Counted from the first letter of the stretch, positions 19,911 to 30,098 are shown. The stretch is DNA of 64,000 nucleotides from Legionella nautarum (GCF_001467895.1 NZ_LNYO01000024.1:299947-363946); one strand, 5' to 3'. Notes: generated by a model from the sequence alone, not told the origin. Numbers and translations are program-made.

Positions 19911-22106
19911 GTGTACGAAAAAACTGAACAAGAAGACACTAATGAAGAAGCAAAAATTCTAACACTTCCAGATGAACTACTGACTGGAGTGATTTCTTAT
20001 CTTCATCCTAAAGTAATACTGAACACTCTAAGATTAGTCTCTCGGAAATTTTACACCCTTTCTCATGATATTGCGTTTTGGCGAATGGAGTTTAGACAAC
20101 ATTCTTCCACTTATTTCCGTGAAGAACGCTATCTAACAGACAGCAGAACCCGAGGATCCGGTTTCTTGGAGAGTTGGCTTAATCTTATTATCAACTGGGC
20201 TATACGTAATAAAAGTCAGAGCCTATTAGACTCTTTTTATCAACAGGTGATTGTTACTCGTTATCAGGCATGGAAAAAGAAGGGAGATATTAACGATAGA
20301 AATGGGCGCACTCAAAGCCATTGGGCTGCTATATGCAATCAATTGGCTGAATACCAAAAAGCTGACAGCATGCTTATAGGAATTCGCGATAGTAAGGACA
20401 GAACAGACTTGGTAATTGCAGCTCAGCATGGTCATCTTGACCTAGTCAACGAAATTCTGGCTAAAATCGATGCCAAAGATAGTGTCTGTTACGGATGGAC
20501 TACAGAAAAATGGACTGCAGAAACGAATTTAGCTTTGATATATGCAACTGATAAAGGCCATTTTGACATTATCGAAGTACTTCTTAACCATGGTGCTGAA
20601 CTCAATGCCATTGAATGCCCAAGGGGAACAGCATTGATGATAGCAGTTGCAAACGGTCATTATGATATGGTCGACTTCCTTCTGAAAAAAGGGGCTGATG
20701 TTAATGTGAGCACGAACGATGGACTAACTGCGTTAACGGTGGCTGTTGACAGACGTTATCTTGAGATAGTTCGGCTGCTGCTGAAAAATGGTGCCAATGC
20801 CAATATCATCTCCGCACAGAGACAAACTGTATTGTACCTTGCGGTTATAAATAACCAAATGGAAATGATTAAGATCCTCTTTGAAAACACGAACGATAGT
20901 TATGTAAAGGGTATGGCTTTAATAGACGCATTTGTACAGTGGAGACTTCAGATTGTTAGCTTCTTTGCGGAAAATAGTACCCTGAAGGATGCGATTAGTT
21001 ACGATATTTTTGAAGCACTCCTATTAAGCACAACTTTGGGAGGGAATTCAACCAAGTTCAAGGCCCTTTTGCCTGTTCTTAGTTCAGATAAAATCCATAC
21101 TACTTTAGATACACTCCTGACAATCGCCGTTTTGTGTGTGAATGATCCTTCGACAACTGAAGTTAATCCTGGATATATTGAGATAATTGAAATCCTTAGC
21201 AGCCATGGTGGCAAGATTCAAGCTATCAATGATAAAGAAACCGCACTTATCCACTTGATTACTCATCTTGAAAGACTGAAAACAACGTCTGAACAAAATA
21301 CCAAATTTAAGGTCGATTACTCATACGATTTATATTATCGCTACCATAGGGCAATCAAATTTCTTTTGATACAAGGTACCGATGCTAATGCCACTGATGA
21401 ATACGGTGAAACCGCGTTAAGCTTAGTCGCTAAGAAAGGAGGGCTGAAAATCCTTTCATTTCTCCTAGACTACGGTGCCAATGTCAATACTCCATCCAGA
21501 GGAAAGAAGACAGCACTGATGCACGCCGCTCAAGGAGGTCATTTGAAAGCGGTTGAACTTCTCTTGGAAAAGGGCGCCAATGTCAACGCCACCGATGATG
21601 AGAATAATACCGCATTGATATGTGCTGCTGAGGAAGGCCACTTCCAGATCGTCTCTCTCCTTCTAAAAAGCGGCGTTAGTCATGCTCAAAAAGCAGAAGC
21701 ATTAGCCAGAGCAACTATGAAAGGTCAGCTTGAGGTGGTTAATCTTCTTCGAGTTGAAATGGTAAAAAGAGCAACAGTGGACTATCTACAGTGGAGAGCA
21801 ACTGAAGCGCCAGGACATCGTCTTCTTAACCGTTTCAATCATTGGTATCACGGAACAAATGGTATTAAGCGCACAGAAAATATCCTGCAATCAATCAATA
21901 GCGGGGTTTCACCCACTCAATTAATGCAAGAAGTGAAATCAGCCGTTGAAGATTCAAGTCATCGCAAGCATTCTTATAGTCGTTATATTTTTGATGTATT
22001 TAAAGCGCCTCCAACAAGCACTGTCAATAATCAAAGTGATGAAGACTTTTTAGAATTAAAAAAAGAGTTCTTAGCCAATTTTGATCAACAGTTTTTATCG
22101 GTTTAA
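19911..22106 (+). CDS. F-box and ankyrin-repeat protein, candidate Dot/Icm effector (copy 1)
   Basis: The 731-aa protein has an N-terminal F-box (about residues 15-58: LTLPDELLTGVISYLHP, then LRLVSRKFYTLSHDIAFWR). F-boxes bind eukaryotic Skp1 in SCF ubiquitin ligases. Ankyrin repeats follow at about 160-350 and 470-600, with motifs such as TALMIAVANGHYDMVDFLLKKGADVN. A conserved non-ankyrin tail contains HRLLNRFNHWYHGTNGIKR. The only plausible start is GTG 19911: a stop codon lies three codons upstream, and the same GTG is kept in copy 2. No good Shine-Dalgarno is visible. The architecture matches AnkB-type effectors of Legionella, which recruit host ubiquitination; the target here is unknown. 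Confidence 0.88.
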   Translation: MYEKTEQEDTNEEAKILTLPDELLTGVISYLHPKVILNTLRLVSRKFYTLSHDIAFWRMEFRQHSSTYFREERYLTDSRTRGSGFLESWLNLIINWAIRNKSQSLLDSFYQQVIVTRYQAWKKKGDINDRNGRTQSHWAAICNQLAEYQKADSMLIGIRDSKDRTDLVIAAQHGHLDLVNEILAKIDAKDSVCYGWTTEKWTAETNLALIYATDKGHFDIIEVLLNHGAELNAIECPRGTALMIAVANGHYDMVDFLLKKGADVNVSTNDGLTALTVAVDRRYLEIVRLLLKNGANANIISAQRQTVLYLAVINNQMEMIKILFENTNDSYVKGMALIDAFVQWRLQIVSFFAENSTLKDAISYDIFEALLLSTTLGGNSTKFKALLPVLSSDKIHTTLDTLLTIAVLCVNDPSTTEVNPGYIEIIEILSSHGGKIQAINDKETALIHLITHLERLKTTSEQNTKFKVDYSYDLYYRYHRAIKFLLIQGTDANATDEYGETALSLVAKKGGLKILSFLLDYGANVNTPSRGKKTALMHAAQGGHLKAVELLLEKGANVNATDDENNTALICAAEEGHFQIVSLLLKSGVSHAQKAEALARATMKGQLEVVNLLRVEMVKRATVDYLQWRATEAPGHRLLNRFNHWYHGTNGIKRTENILQSINSGVSPTQLMQEVKSAVEDSSHRKHSYSRYIFDVFKAPPTSTVNNQSDEDFLELKKEFLANFDQQFLSV

Positions 22107-22116
22107 TAGTTGTTCC

Positions 22117-22150
22117 CTGTTGCACTTATATTTCTGTTGCACTTATATTT
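22117..22150 (+). repeat. 17-bp tandem duplication between the two F-box genes
   Basis: CTGTTGCACTTATATTT occurs twice in a row. It lies just upstream of the promoter of the second copy. Confidence 0.85.
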
Positions 22151-22194
22151 ATTGTATATTGTAAGAATTTAACAACTTTTTTGCTGGTTTTTTT

Positions 22195-22223
22195 TTGACT
22201 TTTATGACCTTTCAATATACTAT
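22195..22223 (+). promoter_or_regulatory. Putative promoter of second F-box/ankyrin gene
   Basis: TTGACT, a 17-bp spacer and TACTAT precede a leader nearly identical to that of copy 1, down to the GTG start. Confidence 0.65.
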
Positions 22224-22255
22224 TTGCATTCATCCTTCAAACCTAAGCTATTTTT

Positions 22256-24319
22256 GTGTACGAAAAAACTGAACAAGAAGACACTAATGAAGAAGCAAAA
22301 ATTCTAACACTTCCAGATGAACTCTTAATTAAAGTAATTTCTCATCTGCACCCCCGCGACATATTGAACAGTTTAAAATTAGTTTCACGGAAACTTTACA
22401 CCCTTTCTCATGATATTGCTTTTTGGCGAATGGTATTTAGACGTGAAGAAAACACCTCTCTATGGAGTACATCGTATTTCTGGGTATTTTCCGGTTACTT
22501 GGAGAGTTGGCTTAATCGTATTATCAACTGGGCCATACGTAATAAAAGTCAGAGTATATTAGACTCTTTTTATCATTGGGTGGTTGTAACTCGTTATAAC
22601 AAATGGAAAGAGAAGGATAAGACCTGCGATTCGGAGGGACGCACTCAGAATCATTGGGCAGCTATATGCAATCAATTGCCTGAATTTAGAAAAGCTGACC
22701 AATTGCTTATAGATAGTCGCGATAATGCGAACAGAACAGCTTTGGTCATTGCAGCTCAGCATGGTCATCTCGAACTAGTCAATGAAATTCTGGCAAAAAT
22801 CGATGAAGACAACGTTACAGCCAAGAGTAAAGGATGGACTATAGAAAAGAATCGAGCCTTAAAATCTGCAGCTCGTCAGGGCCATTTTGATATTATCGAA
22901 GTGCTTCTTAACCACGGTGCTGAACTCGATCCTATCGAGCACCAAGGTGAAACGGCATTGATGATAGCAGTTGGAAATGGTGATTATGACATGGTCGACT
23001 TCCTTCTGGAAAAAGGGGCTGATGTTAATGTAGCACGGGGGGTAAATGGGGAAACAGCGTTGATGCTAGGCGCTAGCAATGGCCATGTTGAGATTGTTGG
23101 GCTTCTGCTGAAAAAAGGTGCCAATGCCAATCATGTCACATACGACCATCAGACTGCATTGATGGCTGCGGTTAGTCTTGACCAAGTGGAAATGTTTAAA
23201 ATCATTTTTGAAGAAACTAACATTGATCTAAGGACTATGGCTTTGTTCATGGCTGTTAGCTGGAAGAGGTCTGAGATGGTTAGATTTTTTGTGGAAAATA
23301 CTGCCCATGAGGATGCGATTGGCTCCAATATTTTTGAAGAACGCCTATTAGACACAGCGTTAACAAGACCAAGCATGGTCCTGCCCCTTTTGGCTGGTGT
23401 TAATTTTAATTCCGATACCATCTCTTCTACTTTAGAAACACTCCTAACAATTGCTGTTTTGCATAGGGATGATTTATCGGAAACTAGCGAGGAAGCTAAT
23501 CGGTATTTTGATCTTATTGAAATACTGAATAACCACGGCGCTAAGATTGAAGCTATCAATGATAGCAAGGAAGCCGCTCTAAGGCACTTGATTGCTCATA
23601 TTGGAAAAATCAACGCAATGGCTGAACATTTTTATGTAAATATTTATGTTCAATACCTTAAGGAAATCAAATTTCTTTTGGAAAAAGGGACCGATATCAA
23701 TACTCCCTTTAGAGGAAAGAAGACAGCACTGATGCACGCCGCTCAAGGAGGTAATTTAAAATTGGTTGAGCTTCTCTTGGAAAAGGGAGCCAATGTAAAC
23801 GCCACTGATGATGAGAATAATACCGCGTTGATAAGCGCTGCAGAGGAAGGCCACTTCCAGATCGTCGCTCTCCTTCTAAAAAGCGGCGTTAGTCATGCTC
23901 AAAAAGCAGAAGCATTAGCCAGAGCAACTATGAAAGGTCAGCTTGAGGTGGTTAATCTTCTTCAAGTTGAAATGGTGAGTAGAGCAACAGTGGATTATCT
24001 AAATTGGAGAGCAACTGAAGCGCCAGGACATCGTCTCCTTAACCGTTTTACTCATTGGTATCATGGAACAAATGGTATTAAGCGCACAGAAAATATCCTG
24101 CAATCAATCAATAGCGGGGTTTCACCCACTCAATTAATGCAAGAAGTGAAATCAGCCGTTGAAGATTCAGGCTATCGTAAGCATTCTTATAGTCGTTATA
24201 TTTTTGATGTATTTAAAGCACCGCCAATAAGCACTGTCAATAATCAAAGCGATGAGGAATTTTTAGAATTAAAAAAAGAGTTCTTAGCCAATTTTGATCA
24301 ACAGTTTTTATCGGTTTAA
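22256..24319 (+). CDS. F-box and ankyrin-repeat protein, candidate Dot/Icm effector (copy 2)
   Basis: The 687-aa paralogue of the preceding gene has an F-box at about residues 15-58 (LTLPDELLIKVISHLHP, SRKLYTLSHDIAFWR) and ankyrin repeats at about 165-310 and 485-560. The C-terminal region from the last ankyrin block onward is nearly identical to copy 1. The first 24 residues are identical, while the middle has diverged and is shorter by one ankyrin-like segment. This pattern suggests tandem duplication followed by divergence, with possible gene conversion at the ends. The GTG start is conserved. It overlaps the convergent gene at 24316 by a few bases. Confidence 0.88.
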   Translation: MYEKTEQEDTNEEAKILTLPDELLIKVISHLHPRDILNSLKLVSRKLYTLSHDIAFWRMVFRREENTSLWSTSYFWVFSGYLESWLNRIINWAIRNKSQSILDSFYHWVVVTRYNKWKEKDKTCDSEGRTQNHWAAICNQLPEFRKADQLLIDSRDNANRTALVIAAQHGHLELVNEILAKIDEDNVTAKSKGWTIEKNRALKSAARQGHFDIIEVLLNHGAELDPIEHQGETALMIAVGNGDYDMVDFLLEKGADVNVARGVNGETALMLGASNGHVEIVGLLLKKGANANHVTYDHQTALMAAVSLDQVEMFKIIFEETNIDLRTMALFMAVSWKRSEMVRFFVENTAHEDAIGSNIFEERLLDTALTRPSMVLPLLAGVNFNSDTISSTLETLLTIAVLHRDDLSETSEEANRYFDLIEILNNHGAKIEAINDSKEAALRHLIAHIGKINAMAEHFYVNIYVQYLKEIKFLLEKGTDINTPFRGKKTALMHAAQGGNLKLVELLLEKGANVNATDDENNTALISAAEEGHFQIVALLLKSGVSHAQKAEALARATMKGQLEVVNLLQVEMVSRATVDYLNWRATEAPGHRLLNRFTHWYHGTNGIKRTENILQSINSGVSPTQLMQEVKSAVEDSGYRKHSYSRYIFDVFKAPPISTVNNQSDEEFLELKKEFLANFDQQFLSV

Positions 24320-24744
24320 TAATAGTGCGGAGCAATGGTCAGCAACACCGCAAAAAATAGCCATAGTACCGTAATAGTTAAACCCTCATACGGAAAACTG
24401 TGATAGCTTTTTCTTTTTACCCAATACTGCAATCCCATCACTGGAAGAAAACTAAACGCCATTAAAACCAAAATATTCGCCACATAATTCGCGCCACGCT
24501 GGAAAGGCATCCAGCTTGCTAATTTTGTGCTTAAAGCCCATAAAAATCCTTGGATATGAGTAAGCAGCATGTAAATCCAAGGTTCAAAATTAACTATTAA
24601 CGCTGTGACTAGAAGCAAGGGTAAAAGGAGTTTCATACCCGCGATAGCAAAGATTTTTTTGAAAAGATCGCTAAATTCTTTCGAAAAAAAGACGACAATC
24701 GAACTCAGTAACACAACTAAGGCTACCTTTAACATATCGTCCAT
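24316..24744 (-). CDS. Small integral membrane protein, function unknown
   Basis: The 142-aa protein has four hydrophobic segments, at about residues 5-22, 33-52, 88-107 and 118-138. No family is recognised. It starts 4 bp after uup ends on the same strand, so it is probably the last gene of the yicC-to-uup operon. Its stop codon overlaps the end of the convergent F-box/ankyrin gene. Confidence 0.75.
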   Translation of the reverse strand: MDDMLKVALVVLLSSIVVFFSKEFSDLFKKIFAIAGMKLLLPLLLVTALIVNFEPWIYMLLTHIQGFLWALSTKLASWMPFQRGANYVANILVLMAFSFLPVMGLQYWVKRKSYHSFPYEGLTITVLWLFFAVLLTIAPHYY

Positions 24745-24748
24745 AAGG

Positions 24749-26599
24749 TTACCCTCTTTCCTCTAAAGCTTCCCAGCGTGCATAAAGGGTTGCTAATTCT
24801 TCTTCGTCCCCTGCTAGCTGCTGGTTGTAGGTGCTAATTGCCTGAGCGTCTTGTTGATAAAATTCAGGCTCAGCCATCTTTTGCTGTAAAGCAGAAATTT
24901 TTTCTTCTAAAATTTCAATTTTTTGCGGTAATTGCGCTAACTCTCGCTGTTCGTTGAAACTTAATTTAGTTGAGCCACCTGATTTTTTGGCAGGTTTAGG
25001 CGTAGGGACTTGTTCGCGCTGCTGTTTTTTCTGAGCACGATAATCATCATAGCCACCAACGTATTCATTAAACTGCCCCTCTTTCTCATAAACCAAGACA
25101 GAAGTAACAACTTGGTTAATAAATGCTCTATCGTGGCTAATTAATAATAAAGTACCTGGGTATTCCATGAGCATTGTCTCAAGTAACTCCAAAGTTTCGA
25201 TGTCTAAATCATTCGTCGGTTCGTCCATCACCAAAAGATTGACTGGTTTTGCAAATAATTTAGCCAGTAATAAGCGATTTCTTTCGCCCCCAGAGAGTGT
25301 TGCCACAGTTTGATTAAAACGCTCCGGTGGGAATAAAAATTCGCGCAAATAAGAGGCCACATGCTTTTGCTTGCCATTGATAGTGACATAATCGGCACCA
25401 TCACCGACATTGTCCATGACGGTTTGTTGCTCATCCAACCGACGACGTAATTGATCGAAATACGCGACTTCCAGCGCAGTCCCCTGCTTGACTGTTCCCG
25501 AGTCAGGCTTAAGTTCGCCGAGTAATAAACGGATTAAGGTTGTTTTGCCGCAGCCATTCGGGCCGATAATGCCAATCTTATCACCGCGGGTCAATAACAG
25601 TGAAAAATTGCTCAATAGGGTTTTATCGGCGATGCGATAATTAAGATTTTTAGCGTCAATCACAATCGCACCGGAGCGCGTGACATCCAGGGTTAAAGAC
25701 TGTACTTTGCCTAATTGTTCACGTCGGGCTTTATATTGTTCACGCATGGCTTTTAATGCACGAACTCGACCTTCATTACGTGTGCGACGCGCTTTTATTC
25801 CCGTTCTTATCCAAACTTCTTCTTCTGCAAGACGTTTGTCGAATAATTCATTATGCTTTTGCTCACTGAGACGCATCGCTTCCCGTCTATCCAAATAAGT
25901 CTCATAATCACAGTCGTAAGAATAAAGTTTCCCACGGTCGATCTCGACAATCCGATTTGCCACTTGATTTAAAAACTCACGGTCGTGCGTCACCACTAAC
26001 AAACTACCCGTGTACGATTTGAGATAAGATTCCAACCATTCAATGGCGTTGACATCCAAGTGGTTAGTCGGCTCATCAAGAATCAACAAGTCGGGAGCAG
26101 CAATCAGTGCTGCAGCCAAAAGCGCTCGACGCTTCATACCACCGGAGAGGCGACTCATTTCAGCATCAGCATCGACCCCTAAACGACTTGCCATCATTTC
26201 CACACGGGGTAGCAAATCCCAGCCATGCAAATTATCCATTTGCTGTTGACATTGAGCTAAAGCCGCTAAATCATTTGATTTTGATAGACGATGAAATTCT
26301 GTAAGGACGTCACCAACCGCCCCTAAACTCTTGACTAAAAAATGATACACCGATTCTTGATTGGCATTAAGGGGTACTTCTTGCATTAAACCAGCGACCC
26401 GCAACCCATTGATTTTATTGACTTGCCCCTGATCCGCGACTAACTCTCCCTGCAGTAAGCGCAATAAGGTTGATTTTCCAGCTCCATTGCGTCCCACTAG
26501 TGCAATGCGGTCCTGCGGCTGAATTTGCCAATCAACTTGATCGAGTAAGCGATTACCAGCCAAGTTTAAGGTGACATTGTGGAGGGAAACTATACTCAT
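24749..26599 (-). CDS. uup: ABC-F ATPase, Uup-type
   Basis: It is a soluble ABC-F protein of 616 aa with two ATPase domains and no membrane part. Walker A motifs are GRNGAGKST (about residue 36) and GPNGCGKTT (about 345). ABC signatures are LSGGMKRR and LSGGERNR, and both domains have a DEPTN Walker B region. A linker rich in Arg and Lys lies between them, and the C-terminal coiled coil (about 545-616) is the Uup hallmark that binds branched DNA. ABC-F proteins act at the ribosome; Uup also affects transposon excision and Holliday junctions in E. coli. Confidence 0.93.
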   Translation of the reverse strand: MSIVSLHNVTLNLAGNRLLDQVDWQIQPQDRIALVGRNGAGKSTLLRLLQGELVADQGQVNKINGLRVAGLMQEVPLNANQESVYHFLVKSLGAVGDVLTEFHRLSKSNDLAALAQCQQQMDNLHGWDLLPRVEMMASRLGVDADAEMSRLSGGMKRRALLAAALIAAPDLLILDEPTNHLDVNAIEWLESYLKSYTGSLLVVTHDREFLNQVANRIVEIDRGKLYSYDCDYETYLDRREAMRLSEQKHNELFDKRLAEEEVWIRTGIKARRTRNEGRVRALKAMREQYKARREQLGKVQSLTLDVTRSGAIVIDAKNLNYRIADKTLLSNFSLLLTRGDKIGIIGPNGCGKTTLIRLLLGELKPDSGTVKQGTALEVAYFDQLRRRLDEQQTVMDNVGDGADYVTINGKQKHVASYLREFLFPPERFNQTVATLSGGERNRLLLAKLFAKPVNLLVMDEPTNDLDIETLELLETMLMEYPGTLLLISHDRAFINQVVTSVLVYEKEGQFNEYVGGYDDYRAQKKQQREQVPTPKPAKKSGGSTKLSFNEQRELAQLPQKIEILEEKISALQQKMAEPEFYQQDAQAISTYNQQLAGDEEELATLYARWEALEERG

Positions 26600-26608
26600 A
26601 CAACCTTC

Positions 26609-27094
26609 TTATTTCTTTATAACTAAACGTTTATCTTGTTGTGATAGATTAAATTGGGACAATACATTCATACCCAATAAAACAAGATCCCCCTCGGAAG
26701 GTACAATCACTGCTTTTACATTACTGAAGGTAAACCCCGCAAAAGTCAGTTGTTGTAATCGTGTTAGTGAACCTGTCACTTCGCCACCAGCGGTTTGCAG
26801 ATTAACTTGATAACGACCCTGCAAATTCAGTTCCGTGGCTAGCGTTTGCGGAATTGCCACCAAACTAGCTCCTGTGTCCACTATAAACTTAACAGGAGAA
26901 TCATTGATATATCCATCAATACGGTAATGCCCCTGAGCATCGGGAGTAATTGTCACTGTTCCATGCTCAACTTGATAGGAGCCTTTTTCCTCTTGATTGT
27001 AATAGCGAAAAAATATAAACAACAGAACAAAAAATATTAACCAAGCAATAATAAACATGAAACGCCCAGTTTGGGCGTATTGTTTATCACTCAT
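26609..27094 (-). CDS. Membrane-anchored retropepsin-like aspartic protease (clan AA)
   Basis: The 161-aa protein has one N-terminal membrane span (about residues 13-30) followed by a periplasmic single-lobe aspartic protease domain. The catalytic DTGA motif is at Asp73-Thr74-Gly75, and the later hydrophobic LLGMNVLSQF segment matches the GxxxL-like flap partner of the family. Single-lobe enzymes act as dimers. It lies between ridA and uup, with 3-9 bp gaps. The substrate is unknown. Confidence 0.85.
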   Translation of the reverse strand: MSDKQYAQTGRFMFIIAWLIFFVLLFIFFRYYNQEEKGSYQVEHGTVTITPDAQGHYRIDGYINDSPVKFIVDTGASLVAIPQTLATELNLQGRYQVNLQTAGGEVTGSLTRLQQLTFAGFTFSNVKAVIVPSEGDLVLLGMNVLSQFNLSQQDKRLVIKK

Positions 27095-27097
27095 GGC

Positions 27098-27490
27098 CTA
27101 GCCTCGATTTGCTGCTTTAAGCACCATAATTCCATCGATTTCAATTTGAGCACCACGGGGCAGAGCAGAGACTCCTATTGCCGCCCGAGCTGGATAAGGC
27201 TCAGCAAAATAACGGGTCATTGCTTCATTAATTAATGGAAAATGATTGAGATCAGTAAGATAAACAGTGATTCTAACTAAATCCGCTAAACTACCACCGG
27301 CTGCTTCACAAACGGCAGCTAAATTATCAAATACCTGATTAATCTGCATACGAATTTCATCGCTACAGAGTTGCATCGTTTTAGGATCCAGAGGTATTTG
27401 CCCTGATAAATACACAGTATTATCGCAGCGGATTGCTTGGCTATAAGTGCCAATTGCTGCCGGTGCCAAATCAGTATGAATAGGTTGCAT
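27098..27490 (-). CDS. ridA: Reactive intermediate/imine deaminase RidA
   Basis: It hydrolyses reactive enamine/imine intermediates released by PLP enzymes. The 130-aa protein has the YjgF/RidA signature around [20 protein letters not shown], including the conserved Arg that binds the carboxylate. It lies 3 bp downstream of spoT on the same strand, as it does in many gammaproteobacteria. Confidence 0.95.
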   Translation of the reverse strand: MQPIHTDLAPAAIGTYSQAIRCDNTVYLSGQIPLDPKTMQLCSDEIRMQINQVFDNLAAVCEAAGGSLADLVRITVYLTDLNHFPLINEAMTRYFAEPYPARAAIGVSALPRGAQIEIDGIMVLKAANRG

Positions 27491-27493
27491 CGA

Positions 27494-29617
27494 TTAATCT
27501 CCCTGCTTTTTACGATAAAGGCGCATTACTACTTTATTGGCACGCAAACGACGCATCACCCGCGCCAAGTGGGATCTGTCGCGTACACTTATGGAAAAAG
27601 TCACCGCATTATGACGTCCATCCCTAGGATCAACATTGATATTCCCAATGTTGGATTCTGCTTCAGAAATAGCGGTAGCCAATGCAGCAAGCACACCGCG
27701 TTGATTCGCCACCTCAACGGTGATATCAACCCAATATTCACCCTCAACCTGTTCATCCCAACGCAAAGAAATCAATTGGTCAGGGTGGCTGCGCCCTTGA
27801 TTTATATTGGAACAATCACTAGCATGCACAATAATTCCGCGCCCTTGTTGGAAGCGGCCGACAATATTATCACCAGGAATAGGTTGACAGCAATCGGCAA
27901 AATGCACCACCATTCCTTCAGTTCCTTTAATTGCTAAAGGACGACTCCTTGCTGTTTTATCAAGCTCAGCCATATCCTGGGTGCTCACTAATCGTTTAGC
28001 AATCACCATGGGCATCTGGTTCCCTATGCCAATCGCATAAAGCAATTCATCTGCCGATTTATAACTTAAATCATGAAGCAATGCCTGCAAAGTTTCGGGC
28101 GGTACTTTCGCATAATCGCTAGTTAATTCCGTCAGCGATTGCTCCAATAAGCGTTTACCCAACACAATCGATTCGGCATGCTGCTGGCTTTTAAGAAAAT
28201 GACGAATGTTTGAACGGGCTTTACCAGTGACCACAAAATTCAACCAAGCTGGATTAGGATGGGCCCCCGGTGCAGTGATAATTTCTACTGTTTGACCATT
28301 AGTCAGCGGTATACTCAGAGGAACTAATCGACGATTCACTTTTACAGCCACGCAACTGTTTCCTACCCCTGAATGGACGGTATAAGCAAAATCCACTGGC
28401 GTAGCCCCCTTCGGCAGCTCCATGATGTGGCCTTTGGGAGTAAATACATACACTTCGTCTGGGAACAGGTCTATTTTCACATTTTCGATAAACTCTAAGG
28501 AGCTTCCGGTACTTCGTTGCATTTCAAGTAAGCGTTGTACCCATTCTCGAGCACGTAGTTGTGCTTCGTTGACTTCGAGGCCCGAGGATTTGTAAATCCA
28601 ATGAGCCGCAACTCCATTTTCAGCCACTTTATCCATATCGCGGGTCCTAATTTGTACTTCCAATGGAACACCAAAAGGACCAAACAAAGTAGTATGTAAG
28701 GATTGATAACCGTTTGCTTTTGGAATTCCAATATAGTCCTTAAAACGCTGAGGCACAGGCTTATAAGTTCGATGCAAAGCCCCCATAACCCGGTAACAGG
28801 AATCAATATCTTCAGTGATCACGCGAAAAGCAAAGACGTCGGTAATTTCAGTGAACGACGCTTTTTTTTGGCGCATTTTGCGGTAAATACTGTATAGATG
28901 CTTCTGTCGACCAAAAACATGTTCGTAGGGTATGTTGAGTTCATGCAAGGCTTCTTGCAAATCTTGTTCGATTTTTTGCGTTAATTCTCGACGGTTGCCC
29001 CGCGATTTTTCAACTGCCGATTTAATCGCACGGTAACGCATAGGGTAAAGGGCTTGAAATCCAAGATCCTCAAGACCAGTATATATGGCATGCATGCCTA
29101 AGCGGTTGGCGATGGGTGCATAGATTTCCAAAGTTTCAATTGCAATGCGTCTTCGCTTCACGGCAGGCATCGCACCCAGGGTATGCATATTATGAAAGCG
29201 ATCGGCAAGTTTGACGATGATGACCCGAATATCTTTCACCATTGCCAACACCATCTTGCGAAAATTCTCTGCCTGCGCTTCGGCACGCGATTCGAATTTG
29301 ATTTTGGTTAACTTTGTTACTCCATCAACGAGAGCAGTAACATCTTCGCCAAATTGCTGGGTTAAATCATCTTTGCTAATGGAAGTATCTTCAACCACAT
29401 CATGGAGTAAGGTTGCCATAATGGTTTGATAATCAAGGCGCATACGTGCAAGGATAAGCGCTGCCGCCACTGGATGAGTGATATAGGGCTCACCAGAGCG
29501 ACGCATCTGACCATGATGTGCTTTTTCAGCGACCAAATAGGCTTGGTAACATTTTTCAATAAGCGGTTGCTCAAGGTAGCATTTAAGCTCTTCGTCCAGC
29601 TCCTTAAAGTAGCTCAC
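27494..29617 (-). CDS. spoT: Bifunctional (p)ppGpp synthetase/hydrolase SpoT
   Basis: It makes and degrades the alarmone (p)ppGpp. An intact HD hydrolase domain is present (HGQMRRSGEPYITHP, then LLHDVVEDT). A synthetase domain follows (with YRVMGALH and KDYIGIPKANGYQSLHT), then a TGS domain (VYVFTPKGHIMELPKGATPVDFAY), a zinc-finger-like region with a CC pair (ADCCQPIPGD) and a C-terminal ACT domain. The frame is open to an ATG at 29653, but the GTG at 29617 is preferred: GGGGAG lies just upstream of it and SpoT proteins begin like SYFKELDE. This gives 707 aa. It is placed after rpoZ, as usual. In Legionella, ppGpp drives the switch to the transmissive phase. Confidence 0.95.
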   Translation of the reverse strand: MSYFKELDEELKCYLEQPLIEKCYQAYLVAEKAHHGQMRRSGEPYITHPVAAALILARMRLDYQTIMATLLHDVVEDTSISKDDLTQQFGEDVTALVDGVTKLTKIKFESRAEAQAENFRKMVLAMVKDIRVIIVKLADRFHNMHTLGAMPAVKRRRIAIETLEIYAPIANRLGMHAIYTGLEDLGFQALYPMRYRAIKSAVEKSRGNRRELTQKIEQDLQEALHELNIPYEHVFGRQKHLYSIYRKMRQKKASFTEITDVFAFRVITEDIDSCYRVMGALHRTYKPVPQRFKDYIGIPKANGYQSLHTTLFGPFGVPLEVQIRTRDMDKVAENGVAAHWIYKSSGLEVNEAQLRAREWVQRLLEMQRSTGSSLEFIENVKIDLFPDEVYVFTPKGHIMELPKGATPVDFAYTVHSGVGNSCVAVKVNRRLVPLSIPLTNGQTVEIITAPGAHPNPAWLNFVVTGKARSNIRHFLKSQQHAESIVLGKRLLEQSLTELTSDYAKVPPETLQALLHDLSYKSADELLYAIGIGNQMPMVIAKRLVSTQDMAELDKTARSRPLAIKGTEGMVVHFADCCQPIPGDNIVGRFQQGRGIIVHASDCSNINQGRSHPDQLISLRWDEQVEGEYWVDITVEVANQRGVLAALATAISEAESNIGNINVDPRDGRHNAVTFSISVRDRSHLARVMRRLRANKVVMRLYRKKQGD

Positions 29618-29783
29618 GCCGCACTCCCCACATTCCACTACCACTAACTTCACCTAGGCTAAAGCCCCCAGTCAAACAGATGATTATATTCCAATAAAAA
29701 CTAAATATGTCCAAAACAGCGTTTTTCAAGCGTTTTAACGCGAGCCTTTTATAGTAATATAGTAAATCGAGGGAGAGAGGGGC

Positions 29784-29987
29784 TTAATCCTTATCCAAGA
29801 TCTCTGGAGTTATTAAACCTTCGGCAATCTCTCGTAGAGCGACTACAGTAGGTTTATCATTTTCCCACTCAACCAAGGGTTGTTCCCCACGCACAGCTAT
29901 ATCACGCGCGCGCTTGGTAGCCACCATAACTAATTCAAAACGGTTTGCTACATGTTCTAAACAATCTTCTACGGTTACACGCGCCAT
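29784..29987 (-). CDS. rpoZ: RNA polymerase omega subunit
   Basis: It helps RNA polymerase assemble and takes part in ppGpp binding. The 67-aa protein starts [20 protein letters not shown] and contains the conserved RARDIA motif. It is shorter than the 91-aa E. coli protein but carries the whole conserved core. It lies between gmk and spoT. Confidence 0.95.
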   Translation of the reverse strand: MARVTVEDCLEHVANRFELVMVATKRARDIAVRGEQPLVEWENDKPTVVALREIAEGLITPEILDKD

Positions 29988-30098
29988 TATTAAGCCTCCA
30001 AAATAAAGAGCAAACTCTAGGTGAATTGCTCATTGTCACTGAAATAACCAAGCGCTAAGATTTAATTCCTAGCGAAAAACTGGCTAAAACATTCTATT

